The notes under the pieces were generated by a model. That model had not been told where the DNA came from, did no database searches, and worked only from the letters and a program-made list of their open reading frames with translations. Source: SHXO01 sp964523885 (GTDB lineage Bacteria; Pseudomonadota; Gammaproteobacteria; Burkholderiales; SHXO01). Taken from it: 64,000 nucleotides of DNA. Positions within the stretch are counted from its first letter, which is position 1. The number at the start of each line of letters is the position of its first letter. This document shows positions 8,521 to 18,866 of the stretch, in pieces. A program made the position numbers and the translations under genes. Location: the NCBI GenBank assembly GCA_964523885.1, contig CAZFYX010000044.1, positions 20,078-84,077 of the forward strand, given 5' to 3'.

Positions 8521-9296
8521 GCAGCCGACCTTGCCAGCGCGAACATCTCGACCCGCTGCCCGGCCAGCGCATGCGCCGCGGAAAAGGTGCGCTCCTCGAA
8601 CCTGACCTCGCCTCCCGCACTTACCAGGATGACGGTCGAGCAGCGGGTGCCATATCCAGCCGAGCGGATGAATGCGCTCGACAGCAGGCGTTCCCATTCC
8701 AGCGGGACGCCGGTCGCGGGCAACGCGTCATCGGGTGCCTGGGCATCATCGGCCAGCAGGTCGAACAACCGCTGCGCAAGGGTGCTGGCGGCCTCCGACG
8801 CGAGGCCGGACAGCCGTGCCCTGGCGCGTTCCACCTTCGGCCATGGCGTGTTGAGCAGATGGTTGGACAGCCCGTGGACCCCCGTGGCCAGTGCCGTGAC
8901 GGCACCGGTCTCGTTGGAGTAGTGGTACAGGCCCTGATGGGTGCCGACCAGCAGGTTGAAGCCGTCGTACTGGCTGCGGTCGCGGTGCACACCGGCGAGG
9001 AACGCATCGGGGGCGTGCTGCGAGAGCAGGAAGTCGCGCACCAGCCAGCCGCGGGAGCGGCGTCCGGCGCGCTTGCGGGTGCCATCGCGGAAGTTGGTGA
9101 GGGCGGCGATCCGTCCGTTGCGCGTGATCCCGAGCCAGGTGCCGCCTTGCTCCAGATCGCGTCCTGCGAGCAGATGCGGCGTCTCGGGCCAGAACCGTGC
9201 GGGATCGGTGGGGCGGGCAAAGAACTCGTCACGGTTGGCCGCGAGGATGAGCGGGTAGTCCGCGCGCAGCCCGCAGGCGACGGTGATCAGGCACAC
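8517..9296 (-). CDS. NRDE/TANGO2 family protein
   Basis: This 259-residue NRDE protein is named for its N-terminal motif, seen here as LILAANRDEFFARPT. The rest follows the family: GRDLEQGGTWLGI, then ALTNFRD. Family members are Ntn-hydrolase-like, and TANGO2 has been linked to heme and lipid handling, but the bacterial reaction is unsettled. The GTG at 9296 is chosen so that the protein begins VCLITVA, like the usual MCLI start; an ATG four codons upstream is the alternative. It is the last gene of a minus-strand operon after ygfZ and DUF4936, overlapping the latter by 10 bp. Confidence 0.85.
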   Translation of the reverse strand: MCLITVACGLRADYPLILAANRDEFFARPTDPARFWPETPHLLAGRDLEQGGTWLGITRNGRIAALTNFRDGTRKRAGRRSRGWLVRDFLLSQHAPDAFLAGVHRDRSQYDGFNLLVGTHQGLYHYSNETGAVTALATGVHGLSNHLLNTPWPKVERARARLSGLASEAASTLAQRLFDLLADDAQAPDDALPATGVPLEWERLLSSAFIRSAGYGTRCSTVILVSAGGEVRFEERTFSAAHALAGQRVEMFALARSAA

Positions 9297-9574
9297 GCGC
9301 TGAAGCACTCCACCTTGCGCGACGACCCGGGGAGCAGGACCGCTTCGATGCCCGTCCTGGCGCCGGCTTGCTCCAATTCGGCTGCGAAGGCGTCGACGTC
9401 ACTCACGGAGTCGTAGACCTCCATCCACAGGCTGGTCTCGCCGCGTTTGCAGAGCAGGCGCCCGGCGACCCCGCTGCGCTCGCGCAGGTCCGCGAGCAGT
9501 TCCGCGACCCGCCGACGTGCCTCCGCCTCGTGCCCAGGCTGGATCCGGTAGTAAACGTAGCAGGACCAGGTCAT
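9287..9574 (-). CDS. DUF4936 family protein
   Basis: A small soluble protein of 95 residues starting MTWSCYVYYRIQPG, with a ferredoxin-like alpha/beta pattern. DUF4936 proteins are found mainly in betaproteobacteria next to ygfZ, as here. Function is unknown. The ATG at 9574 lies just before the ygfZ stop (9576-9578), so the genes are tightly packed and co-transcribed. A longer version from 9619 would overlap ygfZ and is not favoured. Confidence 0.8.
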   Translation of the reverse strand: MTWSCYVYYRIQPGHEAEARRRVAELLADLRERSGVAGRLLCKRGETSLWMEVYDSVSDVDAFAAELEQAGARTGIEAVLLPGSSRKVECFSACA

Positions 9575-9575
9575 G

Positions 9576-10574
9576 TCAGTGGCAAGGCCGCACGATGGTG
9601 ACCGCAGCCCCGCTTCCACCCAGCGTCAGCGTCCGGGTCGCCGCGTCCACCTGCAGGACAGCGAGCGCATCGCTGCCCGCGTCGGGGGCAGCGGCCGCGT
9701 TGACGATGGTGCCGACCGCGACGCTTTCGGCCATGAGCTCCTCGCCGGCGGCGACCGCATCGCTGGCGGCATGGACCAGGAACAGCCGTCGTTTCACCTC
9801 GCCCAGGTACTGCGCACGGGCGACGATTTCCTGGCCCGGATAGCAGCCCTTGCGGAAGCTCACGCCGCCCAGCTGCTCCATGTTCGTCATCTGGGGCACG
9901 AAGCGGTCCTGGGTCGCGACCGTGATGGAGGGCAGGCAGGCCTGGATGCGATGCCACGCCCAGCCCGGCGCGCCAGCCGGACTGGCGTGCTGTACGAGGC
10001 GGTCCCAGACCTCGGCGGCCGATGACGCGGCAACGGCAATCGCGTAAAGCTGCGGACGCAGCATCAGAATCTGCAGCCTGCCGGCAGCGGCCACCCGCAT
10101 GGGCGCATCCGGAAGCGGCTGCGCCAGACCCGCCAGTGCGTCGGCACCTGCCACGCCGATCAATGTGATCTCGTCGGTCACGTCGGTGACCTGCACCTTC
10201 GCGCGCAGCACGTAGCGCTGCAGGCGTGTGCGGATGGACGGGACCAACTCGCGGGGCAACTGCAACAGGTAGCCGTCGGGTTCTGACCAGATGATGAAGG
10301 AAGCGAGCATGCGCCCCTGGGGGGTGCACCAGGTGGTAAGCTGCGCCCGCCCGGCGTCCACCTCGCGGATGTCATTGCTGAGCTGGCCCTGCAGAAAGCC
10401 CTCCGCATCCGCTCCACCCACGCGCAGCAGCCCGTCGCTGCAGAGCGGGTGAACGGTGGCGCGCCGGCCCAGCGCGGAGCGCTCGGCTGCCGGGTCGCCG
10501 AAGTCCGCCACCACGCCGCTGACGACGTTGGCGCCGCGCGCTTGGAGGTGGCTTAGGAAGGTGGCGTTGGCCAT
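9576..10574 (-). CDS. ygfZ: YgfZ folate-binding protein (Fe-S cluster/tRNA modification factor)
   Basis: YgfZ is a tetrahydrofolate-binding member of the GcvT family that supports Fe-S enzymes such as MiaB. The 332-residue protein contains the diagnostic KGCYPGQEIVAR signature with its conserved Cys, and an N-terminal LLRVGGADAEGFLQGQLSNDI. The start at 10574 (MANATFLSH) fits homologues; the open frame extends further upstream but has no YgfZ similarity. It heads the operon ygfZ-DUF4936-NRDE. Confidence 0.92.
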   Translation of the reverse strand: MANATFLSHLQARGANVVSGVVADFGDPAAERSALGRRATVHPLCSDGLLRVGGADAEGFLQGQLSNDIREVDAGRAQLTTWCTPQGRMLASFIIWSEPDGYLLQLPRELVPSIRTRLQRYVLRAKVQVTDVTDEITLIGVAGADALAGLAQPLPDAPMRVAAAGRLQILMLRPQLYAIAVAASSAAEVWDRLVQHASPAGAPGWAWHRIQACLPSITVATQDRFVPQMTNMEQLGGVSFRKGCYPGQEIVARAQYLGEVKRRLFLVHAASDAVAAGEELMAESVAVGTIVNAAAAPDAGSDALAVLQVDAATRTLTLGGSGAAVTIVRPCH

Positions 10575-10647
10575 GGTCGGGGTGGAGGACTGCCGTGCTC
10601 GCGAGCAGCGATTATAGGTCGGCCCGGGCACGGCCCGGCCGGGGTTG

Positions 10648-11082
10648 ATGGTCCGGCTCACGCTCGGCACATCCCGCCGGCTCGGGGCTGCGATGTCCGC
10701 GGGACATGTCGGCGCCGGGGCCGCGGCACTTGCCGTGCTGCCGGCTGCCGCAGGCGTTGCGGTCCTGCTGGTCCTGGCCTGGAGTTGGTGGACGGTGTGG
10801 CGGCGGGACGTGGTCCGCTCCAGCCCGGCAGCAATCGTGCGCCTGGACCTGGATCGGGACCGCGCGACGCTCTGGCTGCGCGGCGGGGAGGTCCACTCCT
10901 GCCGGGTCCTCTCCCGGTTCGTCGCGCCCACGCTGGTCATCCTGCGGCTGCGCTCCCCGGAACGGCGGCGCGTCATCCCGGTCGTCATCGCGCCGGACGC
11001 GACCGGTGCGGACGCGCACAGGCGCCTGCGGGTCTGGCTGAAGTGGACCCACCCTGGCGCCGATAACCCTGGTAGCCTGTGA
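10648..11082 (+). CDS. YgfX-family small membrane protein
   Basis: This 144-residue protein has two hydrophobic segments near the N-terminus (about residues 23-50) and a C-terminal soluble part with FVAPTLVILRLRSPERRR and DATGADAHRRLRVWLK. Both patterns resemble YgfX, the inner-membrane partner of SdhE in Escherichia coli. No sdhE lies between it and the divergent ygfZ, as is common in betaproteobacteria. An ATG directly after a TTG is used as start. Assignment is by pattern memory; toxin activity should not be assumed. Confidence 0.65.
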   Translation: MVRLTLGTSRRLGAAMSAGHVGAGAAALAVLPAAAGVAVLLVLAWSWWTVWRRDVVRSSPAAIVRLDLDRDRATLWLRGGEVHSCRVLSRFVAPTLVILRLRSPERRRVIPVVIAPDATGADAHRRLRVWLKWTHPGADNPGSL

Positions 11083-11107
11083 ACTAAACCGGTAAACCAT
11101 TGTCTTT
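11081..11107 (+). promoter_or_regulatory. Candidate sigma-E autoregulatory promoter of rpoE
   Basis: GAACTA (11081-11086), a 16-bp spacer and TCTTT (11103-11107) resemble the extracytoplasmic-sigma consensus GAACTT-N16-TCTGA, at five of six and three of five positions. Autoregulation of rpoE from such a promoter is well known. A separate sigma-70 -10 (TATACT, 11154-11159) lies downstream with a weak TTTCGA -35. Confidence 0.4.
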
Positions 11108-11168
11108 GGACGATTGCAGCTTATCCTTTGTTTCGAAAAGGCCCTCCAGCCGGTATACTTGAAGCCTT

Positions 11169-11193
11169 CGCGCGACGCCCGTCGCGCGTTTTT
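11169..11193 (+). terminator. Intrinsic terminator in the rpoE leader
   Basis: A perfect 8-bp stem CGCGCGAC/GTCGCGCG with loop GCCC is followed by five Ts (11189-11193). It lies after both candidate rpoE promoters and 32 bp before the rpoE ATG. It may end transcription from ygfX, or it may attenuate rpoE. Confidence 0.7.
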
Positions 11194-11225
11194 GTTGGCT
11201 CTCGAGAGCACCGGACCAGGTCGGC

Positions 11226-11825
11226 ATGAGCGACCGTGAAATCGACCAGCAGCTGGTGGACCGTGCCCAGCGGGGCGACAAGCAGGCCTTCGAGCTGCTG
11301 GTTGCCAAGTACCAGCGCAAGCTGGCCCGGCTGCTGTCGCGCTTCATCCGCGACCCCGCCGAGGTGGAGGACGTGGCGCAGGAGGCCTTCATCAAGGCCT
11401 ATCGGGCCCTGCCGTCCTTCCGCGGCGAGAGCGCCTTCTACACCTGGCTGTACCGGATCGGCATCAACACCGCGAAGAACTACCTGGTCGCGCTGGGGCG
11501 GCGCGCGCCCACGACCACCGAGTTCGACAGCGAGGATGCCGAGAACTTCGAGGACGGCGACCAGCTGCGCGACGTCAACACGCCCGAAAATGAACTAATG
11601 AGCAAACAGATCGCCAAAACCGTCAATGAGACGATGGAGGCGTTGCCGGAGGAATTGCGCACGGCCATCGTCCTGCGCGAGATCGACGGCCTGAGCTACG
11701 AGGAAATCGCGACCGTGATGAACTGCCCCATCGGCACGGTGCGCTCGCGTATCTTCCGCGCCCGCGAGACCATCGCGGACCGGTTGCGGCCGCTGCTGGA
11801 AACCAGCAAAGACAAGAGGTGGTGA
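11226..11825 (+). CDS. rpoE: RNA polymerase sigma factor RpoE (AlgU type)
   Basis: This 199-residue group 4 sigma factor controls the envelope-stress response. Region 2 contains DVAQEAFIKAYRALPSFRGESAFYTWLYRI and region 4 contains LREIDGLSYEEIATVMNCPIGTVRSR, the helix-turn-helix that reads the -35 box. The sequence is close to AlgU/RpoE of gamma- and betaproteobacteria. It is followed directly by its anti-sigma factor rseA, then rseB and a DegQ/MucD protease, which together form the whole signalling branch. Confidence 0.96.
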   Translation: MSDREIDQQLVDRAQRGDKQAFELLVAKYQRKLARLLSRFIRDPAEVEDVAQEAFIKAYRALPSFRGESAFYTWLYRIGINTAKNYLVALGRRAPTTTEFDSEDAENFEDGDQLRDVNTPENELMSKQIAKTVNETMEALPEELRTAIVLREIDGLSYEEIATVMNCPIGTVRSRIFRARETIADRLRPLLETSKDKRW

Positions 11826-11827
11826 GG

Positions 11828-12343
11828 ATGGAGAAGATCTCTGAACTGATGGACGGCGAGCTCGGCGAGCGCGAATCGCGCGCGCAGATCCAGCGCCTGG
11901 AGAAGGACCCGCAGCTCAGCGAGAGCTGGGAGACCTATCACCTCATCCGCGATGCCCTGCGCAGCGAGGTCGACCTAGGCCCCGCGTTCACACAGCGCCT
12001 GCACCAGCGGCTGGAGCAGGAGCCGCACATCGTTGCGCCGCACACGCGCTTCATGCATCGCGCGGTGCGCCAGACGCTGCCCATGGCGGCCGGCGTGGCC
12101 GGGCTCGCAGTCGTGGGCTGGCTGGCTCTGGCCAACCTGCCCGGGACCGGTAACGGGGTGCAAACGGTGGCGCAGGTGCCGGCGCAGAAACAGTCGGTCG
12201 CGCGTGCACCCGGCAGCGGTACGGTCAACGGCCAGGTCCGCGACTACCTGCTCGCCCACCAGGAGTTCTCGCCCAGCACCGCCATGCAGGGCGTCGCATC
12301 ATATGTTCGTACCGTGTCCACGGACGACACGCCCGCCCAATGA
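11828..12343 (+). CDS. rseA: Anti-sigma-E factor RseA
   Basis: RseA (MucA) holds RpoE at the membrane until regulated proteolysis releases it. The 171-residue protein has the N-terminal sigma-binding domain starting MEKISELMDGELGERES, one membrane segment near residue 85 (AAGVAGLAVVGWLALANL), and a periplasmic tail with HQEFSPSTAMQGVASYVRTV. The ATG at 11828 is preferred over a GTG at 11819 that overlaps the rpoE stop. Its own stop overlaps rseB by 4 bp. Confidence 0.93.
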   Translation: MEKISELMDGELGERESRAQIQRLEKDPQLSESWETYHLIRDALRSEVDLGPAFTQRLHQRLEQEPHIVAPHTRFMHRAVRQTLPMAAGVAGLAVVGWLALANLPGTGNGVQTVAQVPAQKQSVARAPGSGTVNGQVRDYLLAHQEFSPSTAMQGVASYVRTVSTDDTPAQ

Positions 12344-13314
12344 TGCGGTTGGGCAGAAGCCTGCTGCCTGCGCTGGTCGCCTCCCAGCTGTGGGCCGGCA
12401 CAGCGCTGGCCGACGCCGTCGACCAGACCGAGGCGCTGTCCTGGCTGCAGCGCATCGCCCAGGCCGGGCGTGATCTCAATTACCGCGGCATCTTTGTCTA
12501 CCAGCACGGGGACCAGGCCGAGACCTCCCGCATCGTCCACCTGGTGGACCGCGGCACCGAGCTGGAGAAGCTCGAGACGCTGGACGGGCCGCGTCGCGAG
12601 ATCATCCGCACCAATACCGAGATCATCACGTTCTACGCGGACAAGCGGCTGGTCAAGCGGGAAAAGCGCTCCGGGCGCAAGCTCTTCCCGGCGATGCTGC
12701 CCGAACAGCTTGCAGCACTCGCGGAACACTACACGCTGCGCAAGGGCGGCATCGACCGCATCGCTGGCTACGAAGCACAGGCCTTGATCCTCGACCCGCG
12801 CGATCAGCTGCGCTACGGGCACCGACTGTGGGCCGAGGTGCAGACCGGCCTGCTGCTCAAGGCCCGCATGGTCAACGAGCACGGTCAGGTGCTCGAGCAG
12901 TTCCACTTCACCGAAGTGCAGATCAACATCCCCATCCCGCGCGATGCGGTGCGGCCCAGTTTCCCCATGCCGCCGGGTGATGCGGCGGAAATGCCGGACG
13001 GCGGGCCCGGTGACACCGGCTGGATCGTGCGCAGTGCGCCGGCCGGGTTCAAGAAGATCATGGAAATGAAGCGCAGCAAGCGCGCCGGCGGCGCGCAGGT
13101 GGCGCATCTGGTCTTTTCCGATGGCCTCGCCGCAGTGTCGGTGTTCATCGAGCCGATGCCGCCCGGTGCGCAGGTCCCCGAAGGCCTCTCCCAGCAAGGC
13201 GCCGTGAACATCTACACCCGGCCGATGGCGGACCAGCTGGTGACCGTGCTGGGGGAGACGCCTCCGGCCACGGTCATGCAGTTCGCCAATTCGGTCGCGC
13301 CGAAAGGGCGCTAG
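12340..13314 (+). CDS. rseB: Sigma-E regulatory protein RseB/MucB
   Basis: A periplasmic sensor that shields RseA from the DegS protease and responds to lipid or lipopolysaccharide signals. The 324-residue protein has a signal peptide ending around GTALADA, then the two-domain MucB/RseB fold: ALSWLQRIAQAGRDLNYRGIFVYQHG at the start, and VEQFHFTEVQINIPIP-type sequence at the join between the LolA-like and C-terminal domains. It is coupled to rseA by an ATGA overlap. Confidence 0.93.
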   Translation: MMRLGRSLLPALVASQLWAGTALADAVDQTEALSWLQRIAQAGRDLNYRGIFVYQHGDQAETSRIVHLVDRGTELEKLETLDGPRREIIRTNTEIITFYADKRLVKREKRSGRKLFPAMLPEQLAALAEHYTLRKGGIDRIAGYEAQALILDPRDQLRYGHRLWAEVQTGLLLKARMVNEHGQVLEQFHFTEVQINIPIPRDAVRPSFPMPPGDAAEMPDGGPGDTGWIVRSAPAGFKKIMEMKRSKRAGGAQVAHLVFSDGLAAVSVFIEPMPPGAQVPEGLSQQGAVNIYTRPMADQLVTVLGETPPATVMQFANSVAPKGR

Positions 13315-13388
13315 TATTGCCTTCTCGCGATCGCTGACCGGCCGCATGGCGGCCGGCGACTCACGCCCCCCTCGAGGATATGGCTCTT

Positions 13389-14774
13389 ATGTGGAGACAG
13401 CTGCTCCCCGCTGCATTCGCCCTCGCGTTGCCGTTCGCGGCCGCCGCAGAGGTCGTCCTGCCCGACTTCGCAGACCTGGTCGAGCGCCAGGGGCCTGCGG
13501 TGGTCAACATCAGCACCACCTCGGCCGCGCGCGCGCAGCAGGCGTTGCCGCCGGGGGCGGAGGAGGATCCCTTCTTCGACTTCTTCCGGCGCTTCGGGCC
13601 GCCGCAGCCGCGCGAGTACGAGGCGCGGTCGCTGGGTTCCGGTTTCATCCTCAGCAACGATGGCTACATCCTGACCAACGGGCATGTCGTCGACGCGGCC
13701 GACGAGATCACCGTGCGCCTGACGGACAAGCGCGAGTTCAAGGCCAGGGTGATCGGGGTGGACAAGCGGACCGACGTCGCCGTGCTCAAGATCGATGCCG
13801 CCTCGCTCCCGGTCGTGGCGATCGGTGATCCCACCAAGCTGCGCGTCGGTGAGTGGGTCGTCGCGATCGGCTCGCCCTTCGGGTTCGACAATACCGTCAC
13901 CGCCGGCATCGTCAGCGCGAAGGGCCGCTCCCTGCCGCAGGAGAACTTCGTCCCGTTCATCCAGACCGACGTGGCGATCAACCCCGGCAACTCCGGCGGG
14001 CCGCTGTTCAACCTCAAGGGCGAGGTGATCGGGATCAACAGCATGATCTTCAGCCGGACCGGCGGGTTCATGGGCGTGTCTTTCGCGATCCCGATCGATG
14101 TCGCCGTGGACGTGGCCAGGCAGCTGCAGACCACCGGCAGGGTCAGCCGGGGCCGCATCGGCGTGGTTATCCAGGAGGTGACGAAGGAACTGGCCGATTC
14201 GTTCGGACTGCCGCGGGCGACCGGGGCACTGGTCAACTCAGTGGAGAAGGGCGGGCCGGCGGACAAGGCGGGGATCCAGGCGAGCGACGTGATTCTGAAG
14301 TTCGACAACAAGGAGATCGAGTCGTCCAACGAGCTGCCGCGCATCGTCGCGGCCACCCGCCCGGGCATGAAGGTGCCGGTGCAGGTCTGGCGCAAGGGCG
14401 AGCGCAAGGAGTTCACGATCACCGTCGGCGAGACGCCCGACGAGCGCGGACAGAAGCGCGCCCAGGCCAGGAAGCCGGCGGGCGAGACGCTGGGCAAGCT
14501 CGGGCTCACCGTGTCCGAGGTGCCGGCGGATCAGCGCAAGGAACTGAACGTTTCCGGCGGCGTCCTGGTGGAGAACGCCGACGGGGTGGCGGCGCGGGCA
14601 GGTATCCGCCGCGGCGACGTGATCCTGGCGGTCAACAACCAGGAGGTCAAATCGGTCGAGGAGTTCAGCAAGCTGATGGCGCCGACCGACAAGCCGCGCA
14701 CGGTCGCCCTGCTGATCCGGCGCGGCGAGGGCTCCATCTACGTGCCGCTGCGGATCGGCAACGGCGGCAACTGA
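13389..14774 (+). CDS. mucD: Periplasmic serine endopeptidase DegQ/MucD (HtrA family)
   Basis: This 461-residue HtrA protease and chaperone acts on misfolded envelope proteins. It has a signal peptide (MWRQLLPAAFALALPFAAAA), the catalytic His in TNGHVVD, Asp in RTDVAVLKI and Ser in NPGNSGGPLFN, then two PDZ domains (GALVNSVEKGGPADKAGIQ and GVLVENADGVAARAGIR). The ATG at 13389 is chosen because the GAGGA ribosome site at 13374 is 10 bp from it but only 1 bp from the alternative ATG at 13380. It closes the rpoE-rseA-rseB-mucD group. Confidence 0.93.
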   Translation: MWRQLLPAAFALALPFAAAAEVVLPDFADLVERQGPAVVNISTTSAARAQQALPPGAEEDPFFDFFRRFGPPQPREYEARSLGSGFILSNDGYILTNGHVVDAADEITVRLTDKREFKARVIGVDKRTDVAVLKIDAASLPVVAIGDPTKLRVGEWVVAIGSPFGFDNTVTAGIVSAKGRSLPQENFVPFIQTDVAINPGNSGGPLFNLKGEVIGINSMIFSRTGGFMGVSFAIPIDVAVDVARQLQTTGRVSRGRIGVVIQEVTKELADSFGLPRATGALVNSVEKGGPADKAGIQASDVILKFDNKEIESSNELPRIVAATRPGMKVPVQVWRKGERKEFTITVGETPDERGQKRAQARKPAGETLGKLGLTVSEVPADQRKELNVSGGVLVENADGVAARAGIRRGDVILAVNNQEVKSVEEFSKLMAPTDKPRTVALLIRRGEGSIYVPLRIGNGGN

Positions 14775-14782
14775 CCCACCCG

Positions 14783-14831
14783 CTGCGGCAGCGGTTCTGC
14801 GCTGCCGCAGCGCGGAAAAATCCGCTAGAAT
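14783..14831 (+). other. Two consecutive stem-loops and a TAGAAT box between mucD and lepA
   Basis: A perfect 11-bp stem (14783-14793 with 14800-14810, loop GTTCTG) is followed directly by a GCGGA/TCCGC stem (14812-14825, loop AAAA). The first could terminate mucD transcription, although there is no T-run. TAGAAT at 14826-14831 looks like a -10 for lepA. The rest of the 285-bp gap has no gene. Confidence 0.5.
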
Positions 14832-15059
14832 CGCGCCTTTACCGAAGGGCGGCAGTCATCGGCTGCGCCGGACGGGGGCCCGGGATGCAAGCGCCGGGCG
14901 CAGCGGTTCGGCGTGCCACGCCCGGCAGCAGTGCCCGTGCGCGCGGCGCCGCACGCGCCGCGGCGGTCCCGGCCTTCCAGTCCAGAGCGCAGATCCCCCG
15001 ACCGGTCCCGCGACCGGCGCCAGCCCGCACGGCGACCGTCTCAACAGCCTGCCATCTCG

Positions 15060-16853
<1,794 letters not shown>

Positions 16854-16881
16854 CCCCCACCCCCATCGCGCCTGGAACGCC

Positions 16882-17799
16882 ATGAACTTCGCCCTGGGAA
16901 TGCTGCTGCTGCTGGTGCTGACCGGCGGCATCTGGTTGCTCGACCGGTTCTGGCTCAAGCCACGGCGGGACCTGCGGGTGCGGGCGGCCCTGGAGCAGGC
17001 CGGGGACAAGGTTGCGCTAAAGCCGGGGGAGTCGCAGGCCGATTATGAAGCGAGGCGCGCGGCGGTCCTGGGCGGGATCCACGAGAGCGTTGGGCGCGAG
17101 CCCTGGTGGGTCGAGTACTCCAAGAGCTTCTTCCCGGTCATCCTGCTGGTGTTCGTGCTCCGCTCGTTCCTGGTGGAGCCGTTCAAGATCCCGTCCGGAT
17201 CGATGATCCCGACCCTTCTGGTCGGGGATTTCATCCTGGTGAACAAGTTCACCTACGGAATCCGGCTGCCGGTGGCGAACGTGAAGGTGCTGGACGTGAA
17301 CTCGCCGGCACGCGGCGAAGTGATGGTGTTCCGCTACCCCGAGAACCCCGCGCTGGACTACATCAAGCGGGTGGTGGGGCTGCCGGGCGATACGGTGACC
17401 TACCGGGACAAGCAGCTGTTCATCAACGGCCAGGTGGTGCCGATGACGCCGGAGTCGGACTACCAGTACGCGGAGGGCGGGGTGAACTATGTGTCGGTCA
17501 AGCGCTACCGGGAGGCGCTCGGCAACCACCCGCACGACGTGCTGGTCAACCCGGAAGTGCCGCCGATCCAGCTCGCCGGCGTGCGCCAGTTCCCCTACCG
17601 GCAGAACTGCCGCTACGAGGAATGGGGGTTCGAGTGCAAGGTCCCCGAGGGGCATTTCTTCCTCATGGGCGACAACCGCGACAGCAGCAGCGACAGCCGC
17701 TACTGGGGCTTCGTGCCCGAGCGCAACATCGTGGGCAAGGCATTCATGATCTGGTGGAATTTCGGTGATTTCGGCCGGATCGGAACAGGGATAAACTGA
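16882..17799 (+). CDS. lepB: Signal peptidase I (LepB)
   Basis: The leader peptidase removes signal peptides at the outer face of the inner membrane. The 305-residue protein has two N-terminal membrane segments (residues 3-20 and about 83-97), the catalytic Ser107 in IPSGSM, and the general base Lys162 in YIKRVVGLPGD. The C-terminal box GDNRDSSSDSRYWGFV is also present. It follows lepA, as in most proteobacteria. Confidence 0.97.
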   Translation: MNFALGMLLLLVLTGGIWLLDRFWLKPRRDLRVRAALEQAGDKVALKPGESQADYEARRAAVLGGIHESVGREPWWVEYSKSFFPVILLVFVLRSFLVEPFKIPSGSMIPTLLVGDFILVNKFTYGIRLPVANVKVLDVNSPARGEVMVFRYPENPALDYIKRVVGLPGDTVTYRDKQLFINGQVVPMTPESDYQYAEGGVNYVSVKRYREALGNHPHDVLVNPEVPPIQLAGVRQFPYRQNCRYEEWGFECKVPEGHFFLMGDNRDSSSDSRYWGFVPERNIVGKAFMIWWNFGDFGRIGTGIN

Positions 17800-17812
17800 C
17801 CGGAGGTGCTGC

Positions 17813-18172
17813 ATGCGCAGACAGCGCGGCCTGAGTCTCATCGGCCTGATCATCATCGCGGCGGTGCTGGCCTTCACGGCCATCATCGGTTTCAAGCTCA
17901 TGCCGGCCTACATCGAGTACTTCACCATCAAGCGCGTGATCCAGGATCTGGCGGAGGGGCGGGAGGTGCGCGGCGGCAGTCCACGGGACGTGCAGGCCGC
18001 GTTCGATCGCCGGGCGCAGATCGACAACATCTCCTCGATCAAGGGCAGTGACCTGGAAGTGTCCAAGTCCGGCGACGGCGGCTTCCAGGTGGCCGCCGCC
18101 TACGTCGTCCAGGTGCCGCTGTTCGGCAACGTCAACGCGTGCATCGACTTCACGGCGGAGGCGGGGCGCTGA
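17813..18172 (+). CDS. DUF4845 family membrane protein
   Basis: This 119-residue protein starts with a type IV pilin-like N-terminus (RRQRGLSLIGLIIIAAVLAF) and one membrane helix, and continues with a soluble domain including LMPAYIEYFTIKRVIQDL. DUF4845 proteins always sit between lepB and rnc in beta- and gammaproteobacteria. The role is unknown. The start follows lepB by 13 bp. Confidence 0.88.
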   Translation: MRRQRGLSLIGLIIIAAVLAFTAIIGFKLMPAYIEYFTIKRVIQDLAEGREVRGGSPRDVQAAFDRRAQIDNISSIKGSDLEVSKSGDGGFQVAAAYVVQVPLFGNVNACIDFTAEAGR

Positions 18173-18188
18173 CATCGCCAGCGAGGCA

Positions 18189-18866
18189 ATGTCCCAGCAG
18201 GAGCTCCTCAAACGTCTCGGCCATCCCTTCGCGCAGCCCCGCCTGCTGCGCCAGGCCCTCACCCACCGCAGCTACGGCGCGCCCCACAACGAGCGCCTCG
18301 AGTTCCTGGGTGATGCGGTCCTGAACTGCGTCATCGCCGCCCAGCTCTTCGACCGCTTTCCCGGACTGCCCGAAGGCAATCTCTCGCGACTGCGCGCTGC
18401 CCTGGTGAACCAGGACAGCCTGAGCGAGGTTGCGCAGGGCCTCGACCTGGGCGACTGCCTGCAGCTGGGCGAAGGCGAGCTCAAGAGCGGGGGCTTCCGG
18501 CGACCATCGATCCTGGCCGATGCGCTCGAGGCGATCATCGGTGCGGTATACCTGGATGCCGGGTTCGATGCGGCGGCTGCCCTGGTGGCCCGTCTGTTCG
18601 ACGCACGGCTGCAGGGACTGGATCCCAGGACCCTGGGCAAGGATCCCAAGACCCTGCTGCAGGAACTGCTGCAGGGGAGGCGCTTTGCGCTGCCGCGCTA
18701 CAGTGTGCTGAACGTGGAGGGCGAGGCGCACGACCAGCACTTCCACGTCGAGTGCCTCATTCCGGAGCTGGACATCCGCACCCTGGGCGAAGGTCCCAGC
18801 CGCCGGGCCGCCGAGCAGAGTGCGGCACGGGCGGCGTACGACCTCGCGCAGCAGACCCCCCGATGA
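18189..18866 (+). CDS. rnc: Ribonuclease III
   Basis: RNase III cleaves double-stranded RNA during rRNA maturation and mRNA turnover. The 225-residue protein has the signature NERLEFLGDAVLN near residue 36, the second catalytic acidic motif ADALEAIIGAVYLD, and a C-terminal dsRNA-binding domain (KTLLQELLQGR ... RRAAEQSAARAAYDLA). The ATG at 18189 gives the normal length. Its stop overlaps era by ATGA, which is the usual rnc-era coupling. Confidence 0.96.
   Translation: MSQQELLKRLGHPFAQPRLLRQALTHRSYGAPHNERLEFLGDAVLNCVIAAQLFDRFPGLPEGNLSRLRAALVNQDSLSEVAQGLDLGDCLQLGEGELKSGGFRRPSILADALEAIIGAVYLDAGFDAAAALVARLFDARLQGLDPRTLGKDPKTLLQELLQGRRFALPRYSVLNVEGEAHDQHFHVECLIPELDIRTLGEGPSRRAAEQSAARAAYDLAQQTPR

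Noticed and set aside
10645..11082. Missing sdhE between ygfZ and the YgfX-like gene as an anomaly
   Set aside because: In betaproteobacteria sdhE is usually with the sdh genes, so its absence here is expected.
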